Assembly (NCBI RefSeq): GCF_900116495.1
Contig: NZ_FPAY01000003.1
Location: forward strand, 372,001 to 436,000
Length of the DNA: 64,000 bases
Reading direction: 5' to 3'
From: Arthrobacter sp. ov118
GTDB taxonomy: Bacteria > Actinomycetota > Actinomycetes > Actinomycetales > Micrococcaceae
Part shown: piece after piece, positions 49,700 through 59,166 of the stretch
Numbering within the stretch: position 1 is the stretch's first letter
Layout of the letters: the number at the start of each line of letters is the position of its first letter
The notes under the pieces: model-generated
Databases searched by the model: none
What the model was told of the DNA's origin: nothing
The model's input: the letters and a program-made list of their open reading frames with translations, nothing else
Made by a program: the position numbers and the translations under genes

Positions 49700-50809
49700 C
49701 TAGCGGCCGGTCTTGGGGGAGAAGATGCGGGCAATCAGGCGTGCGCCGAGATTGAGCAGCATCACCAGGATGATAAGCACCAGGGCCGCGCCCCAGGCCC
49801 GCACGGAGGACGGGTCCGGGTTGGACGGCGAGGTGGGGTTCAGGATCTGGGTGTAGATGAACGTGGGCAGCGAGGCCATCCAGCCGCTGAACACGTTGGT
49901 GTTGATGGTGGTCGCGAACCCGGCAGTGACCAGAATCGGCGCGGTTTCGCCGATCACGCGGGCGATCGCGAGGGTGATCCCGGACGCGATGCCGGAGATC
50001 GCCGTCGGAAGGACCACCTTGAGGATGGTGCGCCATTTGCGGACGCCCAGGGCGTAGGCCGCCTCGCGGAGTTCGTTGGGCACGATCTTGAGCATTTCCT
50101 CGCTGGAGCGGACCACCACAGGGATCATCAGCACGGACAATGCGACGGCGGCAACGGCGCCTGTCTTGGTGCCCGGCCCGACCACCGCGAAGAAGGCTGC
50201 CGCGGCGAACAGACCCGCGACAATGGACGGGATGCCGGTCATGACGTCCACGAAGAAGGTGATGGCACGGGCCAGCGGGCGGTCTTCGCCGTATTCGACG
50301 AGGTAGATCGCGGTGAGCAGGCCCACCGGGACGGAGATGATGGTCGCGAGCACCGTGATCAGCAGGGTGCCCATGAACGCGTGGTAGATGCCGCCCACTA
50401 ACGGGGCGCCTTCCTCGACAGTCTTGTTGTCAAAGGCACCGGTGACGCCGTTCATGGAGGTGCTGAGGAAGCCGGGATCCAGGAGCCCGGGGATCCCGTT
50501 CACCAACACAGTCCAGATCACTGAAAACAGGGGCAGCAGGGCAACCAGGAACGAGCCCACAACCAGGCAGGTGGCCAGTTTGTCCTTGGCCTTGCGGGAG
50601 CCTTCCACCACGAGGCTCCAGCCCACCAGTCCGGCGGCGAAGAGGATGGCGGAGACGATTCCCCAGCCGAAGGCGTTGAAGCCGATCAGCGCCAGGATGG
50701 CGGCGCCGAGGACCAGGGCAACGGCCAGGACGATATAGGGAGCGGCCTTGGGCAACTGCCCTTTGGTCAGTGCCGAGCGTTTGCGTACCGGGGTCAGGGT
50801 GGAGGTCAT
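49700..50809 (-). CDS. pstA: Phosphate ABC transporter permease PstA
   Basis: A 369-residue permease, longer than the usual 280-300 residues because of an N-terminal extension with two additional helices (about residues 24-66). The core includes the EAA-loop region EMLKIVPNELREAAYALGVR and VLPTAISGIASGITLAIARV. It starts directly after the pstC stop with no gap, so translation is coupled. The extension occurs in some actinobacterial PstA proteins. Confidence 0.94.
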   Translation of the reverse strand: MTSTLTPVRKRSALTKGQLPKAAPYIVLAVALVLGAAILALIGFNAFGWGIVSAILFAAGLVGWSLVVEGSRKAKDKLATCLVVGSFLVALLPLFSVIWTVLVNGIPGLLDPGFLSTSMNGVTGAFDNKTVEEGAPLVGGIYHAFMGTLLITVLATIISVPVGLLTAIYLVEYGEDRPLARAITFFVDVMTGIPSIVAGLFAAAAFFAVVGPGTKTGAVAAVALSVLMIPVVVRSSEEMLKIVPNELREAAYALGVRKWRTILKVVLPTAISGIASGITLAIARVIGETAPILVTAGFATTINTNVFSGWMASLPTFIYTQILNPTSPSNPDPSSVRAWGAALVLIILVMLLNLGARLIARIFSPKTGR

Positions 50810-51742
50810 TTAGTTGGCTCCCGAGAATTCTTTGTGCCGGGCGATGATTCCGCGGGCGATCATGTTCACGCCGAGGGTAATGACGAACAGCACCAGGCCC
50901 GCGGCGATCAGCGTGCTGACCTTCAGCCCGCTGGCCTCGGGGAAGTTCAGGGCGATTTCGGCGGCGATGGTCTGGTTGCCGGACTGGATCAGGCTGGCGG
51001 TCAGGGCACCGGAGGACAGTACCAGCGCCACGGCCATGGTCTCGCCGAGGGCGCGGCCGAGTCCCAGCATCACGGCACTGATGATTCCAGGCCGGCCGAA
51101 GGGCAACACGGTCATCCGGACCATCTCCCAGCGGGTGGCACCGAGTGCCAGCGCGGCCTCTTCATGCAACTTGGGGGTCTGCAGGAAGATCTCGCGGGTC
51201 AGGGAGGTGATGATAGGCAGGACCATGACGGCGAGCACGATGCCGGCCGTCAGGATGGTTTTGCCAGTGGCGGAGGCGGGGCCTTGGAAGATCGGCAGCC
51301 AGCCCATGTTTTCGGCCAGCCAGTCGTAGGCCGGGGAGATCTCCTTGGCGAGGAACGCAACGCCCCAGGCGCCATAGATCACCGAAGGGATAGCGGCCAG
51401 CAGGTCAACCACGTAGCCGAGGCCGGAGGCGAGCTTTCGCGGGGCATAGTGCGAAATGAACAGCGCCACACCGATGGCGATCGGCGTGGCAATCACCAGG
51501 GCGATCACAGATGCAATGAGGGTGCCGATGACGAGCGGCCAGATGTAGGTGAAGAATCCTTCGCCGCCCTGGATCTTGTCCGCCGGAGCAACCAGGGCCG
51601 GGAACGCCTGGATGGCCAGGAACAGTGCCACGCCGAAGAGCACGGCGAGGATCAGACACCCTGCTGCCAAGGTGGCGGCGGAAAAGACTTTGTCACCGGC
51701 GCGGCCCGCGCCCCGGGACTTGGTCAGGGAGGTGGTGGTCAC
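50810..51742 (-). CDS. pstC: Phosphate ABC transporter permease PstC
   Basis: About 310 residues with GTG start at 51742 (AAGGA seven bases upstream); the frame is open further upstream but lacks a good site. Six helices and the EAA loop LHEEAALALGATRWEMVRMT identify PstC. It pairs with PstA to form the membrane channel. A 195-bp gap with a hairpin separates it from pstS. Confidence 0.94.
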   Translation of the reverse strand: MTTTSLTKSRGAGRAGDKVFSAATLAAGCLILAVLFGVALFLAIQAFPALVAPADKIQGGEGFFTYIWPLVIGTLIASVIALVIATPIAIGVALFISHYAPRKLASGLGYVVDLLAAIPSVIYGAWGVAFLAKEISPAYDWLAENMGWLPIFQGPASATGKTILTAGIVLAVMVLPIITSLTREIFLQTPKLHEEAALALGATRWEMVRMTVLPFGRPGIISAVMLGLGRALGETMAVALVLSSGALTASLIQSGNQTIAAEIALNFPEASGLKVSTLIAAGLVLFVITLGVNMIARGIIARHKEFSGAN

Positions 51743-51840
51743 TTCACGGTCCTTCGGTTTGGATAGGGGGCCGGGGGCCGGCTGCGGAGGCCTGCGCAGC
51801 CGGTGTCCGGCAATTCTTGTTGTTCTGAACAAACGCGTCA

Positions 51841-51890
51841 GTTCCCTGCTCCGTGGCGCCGCCTGTGGCGTCCGTTTCGGAGCAGGGAAC
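51841..51890 (-). terminator. Hairpin between pstS and pstC (attenuator)
   Basis: GTTCCCTGCTCCG and CGGAGCAGGGAAC pair perfectly over 13 bp, with a 24-nt GC-rich loop that can fold internally. There is no T-run, so partial termination or message stabilisation is likely, which would give more PstS than permease. Confidence 0.65.
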
Positions 51891-51937
51891 CTTCGTCAGG
51901 ATGGTGTTTCCACTATGCCTCGCGGCGCAGGCTATCC

Positions 51938-53059
51938 CTAGGCCTTGGCCTTGACGGAATCGACGGCTGCCACTGCCTTGTCCTGGAGGGTCTTGGACAA
52001 CGGCGCCGACTTGGCGGCGTCGGCCGCGGCCTTCTGGCCCGCATCGGAGGCGGCGTACTTGACGAAGGCCTTGACCAGGTCAGCTGTGGCCTGCGTGTCG
52101 TAGGTGGTGCAAACGATGTGGTAGGAAACCAGGACGATCGGGTAGGCGCCCGCGGCCGTGGTGGTGCGGTCCAGCTTGATGGCGAGGTCGTTGGCGTTGC
52201 GGCCCTCAACCGGCTTCCCGGCGTCGACTGCCTTGGCAGCCGCGTCGGCGGAAATCTTCGTGAAGGAGTCGCCGACCTTGATCTGGGCCGTGCCGAGCTT
52301 GCCGCTGACCGCGGAGTCGTCGGCGTAGGTCACGGCACCGGGGGTGTCGGTGACGGTCTTGACGACGCCGGAAGTGCCCTTGGCGTTCTCGCCCTTCAGG
52401 CTGGCGGGCCAGACGCCGGCAGCCTTGTCGGTCCAAACCTCGGGGGCGACGGCGGCCAGGTAGTCGGTGAAGTTCGTGGTGGTGCCGGAGTCATCCGAGC
52501 GGTTCACGGGGGTGACCTTGAGGTCGGGCAGCGTGACGCCCGGGTTCAGGGCCGCGATGGCGGGGTCGTTCCAGTTGGCGATCTGGCCACGGAAGATCTT
52601 GGCAACTGTGGCGGCGTCGAGCTTCAGGTCCATGATGCCGGGCACGTTGAAGGCCACGGCGATCGGGGAAATGTAGACCGGGATGTCGATGGCACCGTCG
52701 GGACCACACTTGTCCTTGGAGCTGGCGAGTTCCTCGTCCTTGAGATAGGCGTCAGAGCCGGCGAACTGGGCCGAGCCATCGAGGATCGCCTTGCGGCCGG
52801 CGCCGGAGCCGTCCGGGGAGTACTGCACAGTGGCGCCCTGGTTCGCGGAAGCGAAGTTGGTCTTCCAGACGTCCATGGCGGCGCCCTGGGCGGAAGAACC
52901 GATGCCGGTCAGAGTGCCGGTGACCGCGGGGCCCGAGGCGGACGGCGCGGCGGTCTGGGCGGTGTTGGTTGCGTTGTCCGAACCGCAAGCGGTCAGCGCG
53001 AGGGCGCCGGCGGCGATGACAGCGATAGCCGCGTTGCGGCCGAAGCGGAGTGCCTTCAC
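51938..53059 (-). CDS. pstS: Phosphate-binding lipoprotein PstS
   Basis: About 373 residues with GTG start at 53059 (AAGGGG upstream). The signal peptide ends in the lipobox LTAC, so the mature protein is anchored at Cys outside the cell. GIGSSAQGAAMDVW and NRSDDSGTTTNFTDYL supply the phosphate-binding loops. It is the first gene of the pst operon and downstream of a PHO box. Confidence 0.95.
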   Translation of the reverse strand: MKALRFGRNAAIAVIAAGALALTACGSDNATNTAQTAAPSASGPAVTGTLTGIGSSAQGAAMDVWKTNFASANQGATVQYSPDGSGAGRKAILDGSAQFAGSDAYLKDEELASSKDKCGPDGAIDIPVYISPIAVAFNVPGIMDLKLDAATVAKIFRGQIANWNDPAIAALNPGVTLPDLKVTPVNRSDDSGTTTNFTDYLAAVAPEVWTDKAAGVWPASLKGENAKGTSGVVKTVTDTPGAVTYADDSAVSGKLGTAQIKVGDSFTKISADAAAKAVDAGKPVEGRNANDLAIKLDRTTTAAGAYPIVLVSYHIVCTTYDTQATADLVKAFVKYAASDAGQKAAADAAKSAPLSKTLQDKAVAAVDSVKAKA

Positions 53060-53175
53060 TTTGATGTACCCCTTCCAGGGCTTTGCGTGCATGGCCGGAG
53101 AGGACCAGCAAGGATGCGTACGGTTTGTACCTTTACCGAAGGTAGGTGCCCCAGATGAAGACAATGGCGGTCCAA

Positions 53176-53193
53176 AGTGAACAGCCGGTTAAC
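53176..53193 (-). promoter_or_regulatory. PHO box upstream of pstS
   Basis: On the minus strand GTTAACC-GGCT-GTTCACT, two 7-bp direct repeats with 4-bp spacing, matches the actinobacterial PhoP box (GTTCACC repeats). It lies 117 bp before the pstS start. It should mediate induction under phosphate limitation by PhoRP, which is not encoded in the window. Confidence 0.7.
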
Positions 53194-53296
53194 GACGCCG
53201 GGCCAATGGCTTACATCTGCCGGCGGGCCATTGTGTTCTCTGAGTCACAGTCGTATCGGCCATGTCGGCGCTTGGGCAGCAAATAGACTGGAGGGC

Positions 53297-54430
53297 ATGG
53301 CCGCCGTGACTGGACTTTCCGCAAGCGCACGATTCCTGCGCGGCCGGTTCCGCACCGGCATGGTCCGGAGCCGGAACTCCCTGGTCCCGGCCATCCAGAT
53401 GACCGCTTGCGCCGTCAGCGCCTACGCCTTCGCCGAATACGTCCTGGGCCACAGCGGTCCTTTGTTTGCGGCCACGTCCTCCCTGATTGCCCTCGGCTTT
53501 TCCCGCGACCCCAGGCTGCGCCGCGTCATCGAGGTGGGCCTGGGCTGCACGATCGGCATCGTGGTCGGGGATCTGCTGCTGCACTGGCTGGGCTCGGGAA
53601 TCTGGCAGGCCGCCGTCGTGCTGCTGTTTTCCATCCTGCTGGCCCGGTTCCTGGACAGCGGGACCATCTTCACCACCCAGCTGGGCCTGCAGTCGGTGCT
53701 CGTCGTGCTCCTGCCGGCGCCGGCCGGGGGGCCGTTCACCCGCAGCATCGACGCCGTCGTGGGCGGGGTGTTCGCGCTGCTGGTGACCATCCTGGTTCCC
53801 AAGGACCCCCGCCGTGAGCCCCGCAACGACGTCAGGAAGCTCCTGCACGAGCTCGCCGAGGTGCTGCGCGAATGCGCCTCGGCGCTGAGCTACAGCGATT
53901 CCACCCAGGCCTGGCATGCGCTTATCCGCGGGCGGAACTGCCAGCCCCTCGTGGACGCCATGCGCCAGTCCCTGCGGGCCTCCGGGGAAGTGGCCACCCT
54001 GGCTCCCGCCTACCGCCGGCACCGGGACGAGCTGGACCAGATGGAGCAGTCGCTGGACTATCTCGACCTCGCGCTGCGAAACAGCCGGGTCTTTGCCCGC
54101 CGCCTGACCAGCGCCATCAACCATGCGGCGCTCTCGGACGAGGCCACGGAGAACATCGCAGACGTCCTGCAGGAGACGGCGGCCGCCGTCGATGAGCTGT
54201 CGCTAGGCCTGGCGGAGGTGCACGACGGCGTTCGTCGCGCCCATCTGCGGACGGCGCGGTCCGAGCTGCGCGAGATCGCCGGCCGCCTGCATCCGCGGAT
54301 GCTGGACGTGCGGCTGCTCGAGGGCGAAACGGTGGTCATGCTCTTCCGTCCGCTCATGGTGGACCTGCTCGAGGCGGCCGGCGTGGATTCTAAGGAAGCC
54401 CGGGACATTCTTCCCCCGCTGCAGGCATAG
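53297..54430 (+). CDS. FUSC/ArAE-type membrane protein
   Basis: About 377 residues from ATG 53297 (GGAGGG just upstream); the frame is open further 5' but without a site. Five or six helices fill residues 30-165, followed by a long cytoplasmic helical domain (170-377). This is the pattern of FUSC / aromatic acid exporter (YgaE-UMF1-type) proteins. Substrate unknown. It is divergent from pstS and precedes radA by 60 bp, possibly on the same transcript. Confidence 0.82.
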   Translation: MAAVTGLSASARFLRGRFRTGMVRSRNSLVPAIQMTACAVSAYAFAEYVLGHSGPLFAATSSLIALGFSRDPRLRRVIEVGLGCTIGIVVGDLLLHWLGSGIWQAAVVLLFSILLARFLDSGTIFTTQLGLQSVLVVLLPAPAGGPFTRSIDAVVGGVFALLVTILVPKDPRREPRNDVRKLLHELAEVLRECASALSYSDSTQAWHALIRGRNCQPLVDAMRQSLRASGEVATLAPAYRRHRDELDQMEQSLDYLDLALRNSRVFARRLTSAINHAALSDEATENIADVLQETAAAVDELSLGLAEVHDGVRRAHLRTARSELREIAGRLHPRMLDVRLLEGETVVMLFRPLMVDLLEAAGVDSKEARDILPPLQA

Positions 54431-54490
54431 GCCGCTCCGGGGGTTGCCTCTGGGCCCTTGATTGTCCGTGGTCCCCGATACTGTTGACCA

Positions 54491-55864
54491 ATGGCTACGA
54501 AGACTTCCCGGGGGCCGAAGGCGCCCGGCTACAAATGCGCCGAATGCGGCTGGACGACGGCTAAGTGGGTGGGCCGCTGCGGCGAGTGCCAGGCATGGGG
54601 CACCGTGGAGGAGACCGGCACCGCCGTCGCCCGGACGACGGCGGCCACCACCGTCCTTGAACCCGCCCGCCCGATCGCCGACGTCGACGCCACGACGGCG
54701 GCGTTCCTGCCCACCGGCGTGGACGAACTGGACCGCGTGCTCGGCGGCGGCCTGGTGCCGGGCGCCGTCATCCTCCTCGCGGGCGAGCCCGGCGTGGGCA
54801 AGTCCACGCTGCTGCTGGACGTCGCGGCCAAGTTCGCCCGCACGGCCCAGGACGTCTTGTACATCACCGGCGAGGAATCAGCGGCCCAAGTCAAACTCCG
54901 CGCTGACCGGATCGACGCCGTCGCCGAATCCCTGTACCTGTCTGCCGAAACGGACCTCGGACAGGCGCTGGGGCAGGTTGAGAAGCTTGAACCGCGACTG
55001 CTGGTGGTGGACTCCGTCCAGACCCTGAGCAGCGCCGACGTCGAGGGCAGCGCCGGCGGTGTGTCCCAGGTGCGCGAGGTTGCGGCGTCCCTGATCGCCG
55101 CGGCCAAGCGCCGCAACATGACCACGCTGCTGGTGGGGCACGTGACCAAGGACGGCTCCATCGCCGGGCCCCGCCTGCTGGAACACCTCGTGGATGTGGT
55201 GTGCCAGTTCGAGGGCGAACGGCATTCGCGGCTGCGGCTGCTGCGCGCCGTGAAGAACCGCTATGGACCCACCGATGACGTCGGCTGTTTCGACCTGAAC
55301 GAGGACGGCATCACCGGCTTGGCCGATCCCAGCGGCCTGTTCGTCTCGCGGACCAAGGATCCGGTCTCCGGGACCTGCATCACGGTGACGCTGGAGGGTC
55401 GGCGGCCGCTGCTGGCCGAGGTCCAGGCGCTGCTTGCCGAGAGCGCCAGCTCGCAGCCCCGCCGCGCCACCAGCGGGCTGGACAGCTCACGCGTGGCGAT
55501 GTTGCTGGCGGTGCTGCAGCAGCGCGCCGGCTGCCTGCTGAACAAGGACGACTCGTATGTGGCGACCGTCGGCGGCGTCAAGCTCAGCGAACCCGCCACG
55601 GACCTCGCCGTGGCCCTGGCTGTGGCCTCCGCGAAGGCCAGGAAGCCGCTCCCCCAGCGGCTGATTGCCTTTGGTGAGGTGGGCCTGGCGGGCGAAGTCC
55701 GTCCCGTGCCCGGCATCAACCAGCGCATCCACGAGGCCCACCGGCTCGGCTTCACCCATGCGGTGGTACCGGCCAGCGTCAACGGGCACGGTCCGGTTCC
55801 CGCGGGGTTCTCGGTAAAGGAAGTCAGCCACCTGGCCGAGGCCCTGGGGCTGCTGATCGGCTGA
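54491..55864 (+). CDS. radA: DNA repair protein RadA
   Basis: A 457-residue protein. The N-terminal C4 zinc finger uses Cys16, Cys19, Cys30 and Cys33. Walker A is GEPGVGKST (residues 98-106), Walker B LLVVDSVQTL, and the RadA signature KNRYG is present. The C-terminal Lon-protease-like domain spans about 290-457. RadA processes recombination intermediates by promoting branch migration. Confidence 0.96.
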   Translation: MATKTSRGPKAPGYKCAECGWTTAKWVGRCGECQAWGTVEETGTAVARTTAATTVLEPARPIADVDATTAAFLPTGVDELDRVLGGGLVPGAVILLAGEPGVGKSTLLLDVAAKFARTAQDVLYITGEESAAQVKLRADRIDAVAESLYLSAETDLGQALGQVEKLEPRLLVVDSVQTLSSADVEGSAGGVSQVREVAASLIAAAKRRNMTTLLVGHVTKDGSIAGPRLLEHLVDVVCQFEGERHSRLRLLRAVKNRYGPTDDVGCFDLNEDGITGLADPSGLFVSRTKDPVSGTCITVTLEGRRPLLAEVQALLAESASSQPRRATSGLDSSRVAMLLAVLQQRAGCLLNKDDSYVATVGGVKLSEPATDLAVALAVASAKARKPLPQRLIAFGEVGLAGEVRPVPGINQRIHEAHRLGFTHAVVPASVNGHGPVPAGFSVKEVSHLAEALGLLIG

Positions 55865-56054
55865 CGCCTGCCGGGCAACGCGGGGCCATGGACAATCGTG
55901 CGCTCCATCCCAGTTGCTGCCGCCCCCGCCCCTGCTCAACCCCGGGTTTCCGGGGCTTGCCGGCACCGCACTGCCCTAGACGCGCGGGCAACCGGGAAGG
56001 AGCGTCTGCCGGGGTGCGGTGGGATCGATCTCCGAAGGAAATGCCTTGCCAATG

Positions 56055-56071
56055 ATACCCCCCGGGGGTAT
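56055..56071 (+). promoter_or_regulatory. CsoR-type copper operator
   Basis: ATACCCCC-C-GGGGGTAT is a symmetric 17-bp site 41 bp upstream of the copper ATPase start. G/C-tract dyads flanked by TA are the known targets of copper-sensing CsoR repressors. No csoR gene is present in the window. Confidence 0.75.
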
Positions 56072-56112
56072 GTTGGGAAAAGACTGGCCCTACTTCCGAG
56101 GAGCGCGTCATC

Positions 56113-58281
56113 ATGGATCACCAGCACATCGGACCGGCTGCCCGACCGGCCGGCCAGACCGCCCGCGCCGGACAGCACGGGCACGAGGTCGGCGGCAGCG
56201 GGCACACATCAAAGGGGACCCCCACCCCGGCTGTGGCAGGCCCCGCCGACGACGACCACGCGGTGCACAGCCACGGCCAGCATGCCGGGCACAGTGTCGC
56301 AATGTTCCGGGACAGGTTCTGGCTGACGCTGGGTCTGGCCGTTCCGGTGGTCTTCTTCAGCCCGATGTTCGCGGATCTTCTCGGCTACGAACCTCCCGCG
56401 TTCCCGGGCGCGGCCTGGATTCCGCCCACGCTCGGCACGGCGATCTTCCTTTACGGCGGCCAGCCGTTCCTCAAGGGCGGGCTTAACGAACTGCGAACGC
56501 GCCAACCGGGAATGATGCTGCTGATTGCCATGGCCATCAGCGTCGCCTTCATCGCCTCGTGGGTGACCACCCTGGGCCTCGGCGGCTTCGACCTCGACTT
56601 CTGGTGGGAGCTGGCACTGCTGGTACCCATTATGCTGCTGGGCCACTGGCTCGAGATGCGCGCCCTCGGCTCGGCCCGAGGCGCACTGGACGCCCTGGCG
56701 GCACTGCTGCCTGATACGGCCGAACGCGTCACCGTCACCGGAACGGAGACCGTCGGTGTCGCCGAGCTCCGCGCCGGAGACACCATCCTGGTGCGCCCGG
56801 GCGGCCGCATGCCGGCCGACGGGACAGTCAGCGACGGCCAGGCCGAATTCGACGAATCGATGATCACCGGCGAATCAAAGACCGTCCCGCGAGCGCCCGG
56901 TGATCCGGTGGTGGCCGGCACCATCGCCACGGACAACGCCGTGCGGGTCCGGGTTTCGGCCGTCGGCGAAGACACCGCCCTGGCCGGCATCCAGCGCCTC
57001 GTGGCCGAGGCGCAGGCATCATCCTCCCGGGCCCAGGCCCTCGCCGACAGGGCCGCGGCGTTCCTCTTCTACTTTGCCGCCGGCACCGGTGTACTGACCT
57101 TCATCTTCTGGACCCTGGCGGGCAGCGTCACCGACGCCGTGACCCGCACCGTGACTGTCCTGGTGATCGCCTGCCCCCATGCCCTGGGCCTTGCCATCCC
57201 GCTCGTCATCGCCATCTCCACCGAGCGGGCGGCCCGCGCGGGCGTACTGATCAAGAACCGCATGGCGCTGGAGCGCATGCGGACAGTCGACGTCGTGCTG
57301 TTCGACAAGACCGGGACCCTGACCAGGGGCGAGCCGGAGGTGAAGGAGGTCACCGCCGCAGGCACGGACACAGCCGCCGGCCAGGACGCCGCGCAGAATA
57401 CAGTACTCGCCCTCGCCGCCGCCGTGGAGGCCGACAGCGAGCATCCGCTGGCCCGTTCGATCGTTGCCGCCGCCCGGGTACGGGGTCTGGCTGTCCCGAC
57501 GGCGGAGCGATTCGCCTCGCTGACCGGCCGGGGTGTCCGCGCCACTGTCGACGGTCGGACGGTCCAGGTGGGCGGCCCGGCCCTGCTCCGGGAGCTGGGC
57601 TTGACGGTCCCACCGGACATGGCCGCTGTCACCGGGGCCTGGCTGGAGCGCGGCGCCGCGGTACTCCACGTGGTGGATGACGGCATGGTCCTGGGTGCGG
57701 TCAGCCTCGAGGACGCGGTGCGGCCCGAGTCCCGCCAGGCCGTCCGGTCCCTCCAGGCACGCGGCATCAAGGTGGCCATGATCACCGGCGACGCCCGGCA
57801 GGTCGCGCATGCAGTCGCTACGGAACTCGCCATCGATGAAGTGTTCGCCGAGGTCCTCCCGGCGGACAAGGACAAGAAGGTGGCGGAACTGCAGGCCCGA
57901 GGGCTGCAAGTGGCCATGGTGGGCGACGGCGTCAACGACTCCCCTGCGCTGGCCCGGGCGGAGGTGGGGATCGCGATTGGCGGCGGCACGGATGTGGCAG
58001 TGGAATCCGCCGGAGTGGTCCTGGCCGGCAATGATCCCCGGGCCGTGCTGTCGATGCTGGATCTGTCGAAGGCGAGCTACCGGAAGATGTGGCAGAACCT
58101 CGTATGGGCCACCGGCTACAACATCATCTCGGTACCGCTGGCGGCCGGAGTCCTCGCCTTCGCGGGGATCGTCCTCTCCCCCGCCGCGGGCGCCGTGATG
58201 ATGTCGGCGTCGACCATTGTGGTTGCCCTGAACGCCCAGTTGCTGCGCCGGCTCAAGCTCAACCCGGCCGCCGTCGGCTGA
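56113..58281 (+). CDS. copB: CopB-type copper-translocating P-type ATPase
   Basis: A 722-residue P1B-ATPase. The N-terminal 60 residues are His-rich (H3, H5, H22, H24, H31, H49, H52, H54, H57, H60) instead of a CxxC metal-binding domain. The membrane metal site is CPH (residues 354-356), as in CopB, not CPC. TGES is at 252-255, the phosphorylated Asp398 in DKTGT, and GDGVNDSPAL follows. Helix 8 contains MSASTIVVALNAQ. It exports copper (Cu2+ or Ag+ preference is debated). A GAGGAG site precedes the start, and the operator above suggests copper control. Confidence 0.93.
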   Translation: MDHQHIGPAARPAGQTARAGQHGHEVGGSGHTSKGTPTPAVAGPADDDHAVHSHGQHAGHSVAMFRDRFWLTLGLAVPVVFFSPMFADLLGYEPPAFPGAAWIPPTLGTAIFLYGGQPFLKGGLNELRTRQPGMMLLIAMAISVAFIASWVTTLGLGGFDLDFWWELALLVPIMLLGHWLEMRALGSARGALDALAALLPDTAERVTVTGTETVGVAELRAGDTILVRPGGRMPADGTVSDGQAEFDESMITGESKTVPRAPGDPVVAGTIATDNAVRVRVSAVGEDTALAGIQRLVAEAQASSSRAQALADRAAAFLFYFAAGTGVLTFIFWTLAGSVTDAVTRTVTVLVIACPHALGLAIPLVIAISTERAARAGVLIKNRMALERMRTVDVVLFDKTGTLTRGEPEVKEVTAAGTDTAAGQDAAQNTVLALAAAVEADSEHPLARSIVAAARVRGLAVPTAERFASLTGRGVRATVDGRTVQVGGPALLRELGLTVPPDMAAVTGAWLERGAAVLHVVDDGMVLGAVSLEDAVRPESRQAVRSLQARGIKVAMITGDARQVAHAVATELAIDEVFAEVLPADKDKKVAELQARGLQVAMVGDGVNDSPALARAEVGIAIGGGTDVAVESAGVVLAGNDPRAVLSMLDLSKASYRKMWQNLVWATGYNIISVPLAAGVLAFAGIVLSPAAGAVMMSASTIVVALNAQLLRRLKLNPAAVG

Positions 58282-58296
58282 CCGCAAGGAGGCCCC

Positions 58297-58932
58297 ATGC
58301 CGGAAACCAACCGCCGCGATTCATCCTTCGGGAGATCCTATGCCCGCGTAGGCCCGCGGATGGACGCCCGCGGGGCAGCAGAGCACCGCCGCCGGCTGGT
58401 GGCAGCGGCGCGTGGTGTCGTCATCGAAATCGGGGCAGGCTACGGGGCCACCTTCCCGTTCTACCCGTCCGCCGTGTCCGGTGTGCTGGCCCTCGAACCG
58501 GACCCCACGCTCCGGGCGCTGGCCCTCGCCGCCGCCAGCAGGGCACCGGTGCCAGTCACCGTGAAAGACGGCGTGGCGGAAGCGCTGCCGGCTGCGGACG
58601 CCTCGGCCGACGTCGTCGTCTCCAGCTTGGTGCTGTGCAGCGTGGCGGACCAGTCCGTCGCCCTGGCGGAGGTGGTCCGGGTCCTGCGCCCCGGCGGCCT
58701 GCTGTTGTTTTATGAACACGTCCGCTCCGCACACCGCGTGCTGGGGGCCGCCGAGGACCTGGTCACACCGCTGTGGAGCCGGGTGGCAGGTGGGTGCCAC
58801 CCGAACCGTGACACCGCCGCCATGATTGCCGGGGCCGGCCTAACCGTGCAGGGCCTCGATCGCTTCGGATTTTCGGTCCTGCCCGGCAACCCGCGGCTGG
58901 CCCACGTTCTGGGCGTGGCCAGCAAGACCTGA
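58297..58932 (+). CDS. Class I SAM-dependent methyltransferase
   Basis: A 211-residue enzyme. Motif I is VIEIGAGYGATFPF, motif II ALEPDPT, and the Asp/Val segment ASADVVVSSLVLCSV precedes VLRPGGLLLFYEHV, as in Methyltransf_11 proteins of the METTL7-like type. Substrate unknown. It starts 15 bp after the copper ATPase and has GGAGG upstream, so it is probably co-transcribed and copper-controlled. Confidence 0.85.
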   Translation: MPETNRRDSSFGRSYARVGPRMDARGAAEHRRRLVAAARGVVIEIGAGYGATFPFYPSAVSGVLALEPDPTLRALALAAASRAPVPVTVKDGVAEALPAADASADVVVSSLVLCSVADQSVALAEVVRVLRPGGLLLFYEHVRSAHRVLGAAEDLVTPLWSRVAGGCHPNRDTAAMIAGAGLTVQGLDRFGFSVLPGNPRLAHVLGVASKT

Positions 58933-58952
58933 GCGCGCGCCCCACCGCGCGC
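58933..58952 (+). terminator. GC hairpin after methyltransferase
   Basis: GCGCGCG and CGCGCGC separated by CCCCAC start immediately after the stop codon. There is no T-run. Confidence 0.5.
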
Positions 58953-59101
58953 ACGCCGCCCGGGGGCACGACGCTCCTGCCCGGTTACCGCGGTTCGCCG
59001 GACTTCCACGGGGCGGGTTCCCGGGGGTTATCCGCCGCTAGGGGCGCTCACGGGCAAAGTAACTGGGCGGGAGCGTCGGACTCCGCCGGGAAAGGCACGG
59101 C

Positions 59102-59131
59102 AAAGGGCGCCTGCCGCGATGGCAGACGCCC
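59102..59131 (-). terminator. Terminator of desaturase operon
   Basis: On the minus strand GGGCGTCTGCC and GGCAGGCGCCC pair over 11 bp (one G-T), followed by TTTG, 36 nt after the desaturase stop. Confidence 0.7.
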
Positions 59132-59166
59132 CTTCAACGAGTTCAAACCGGCTTGAACCGCGGTGC

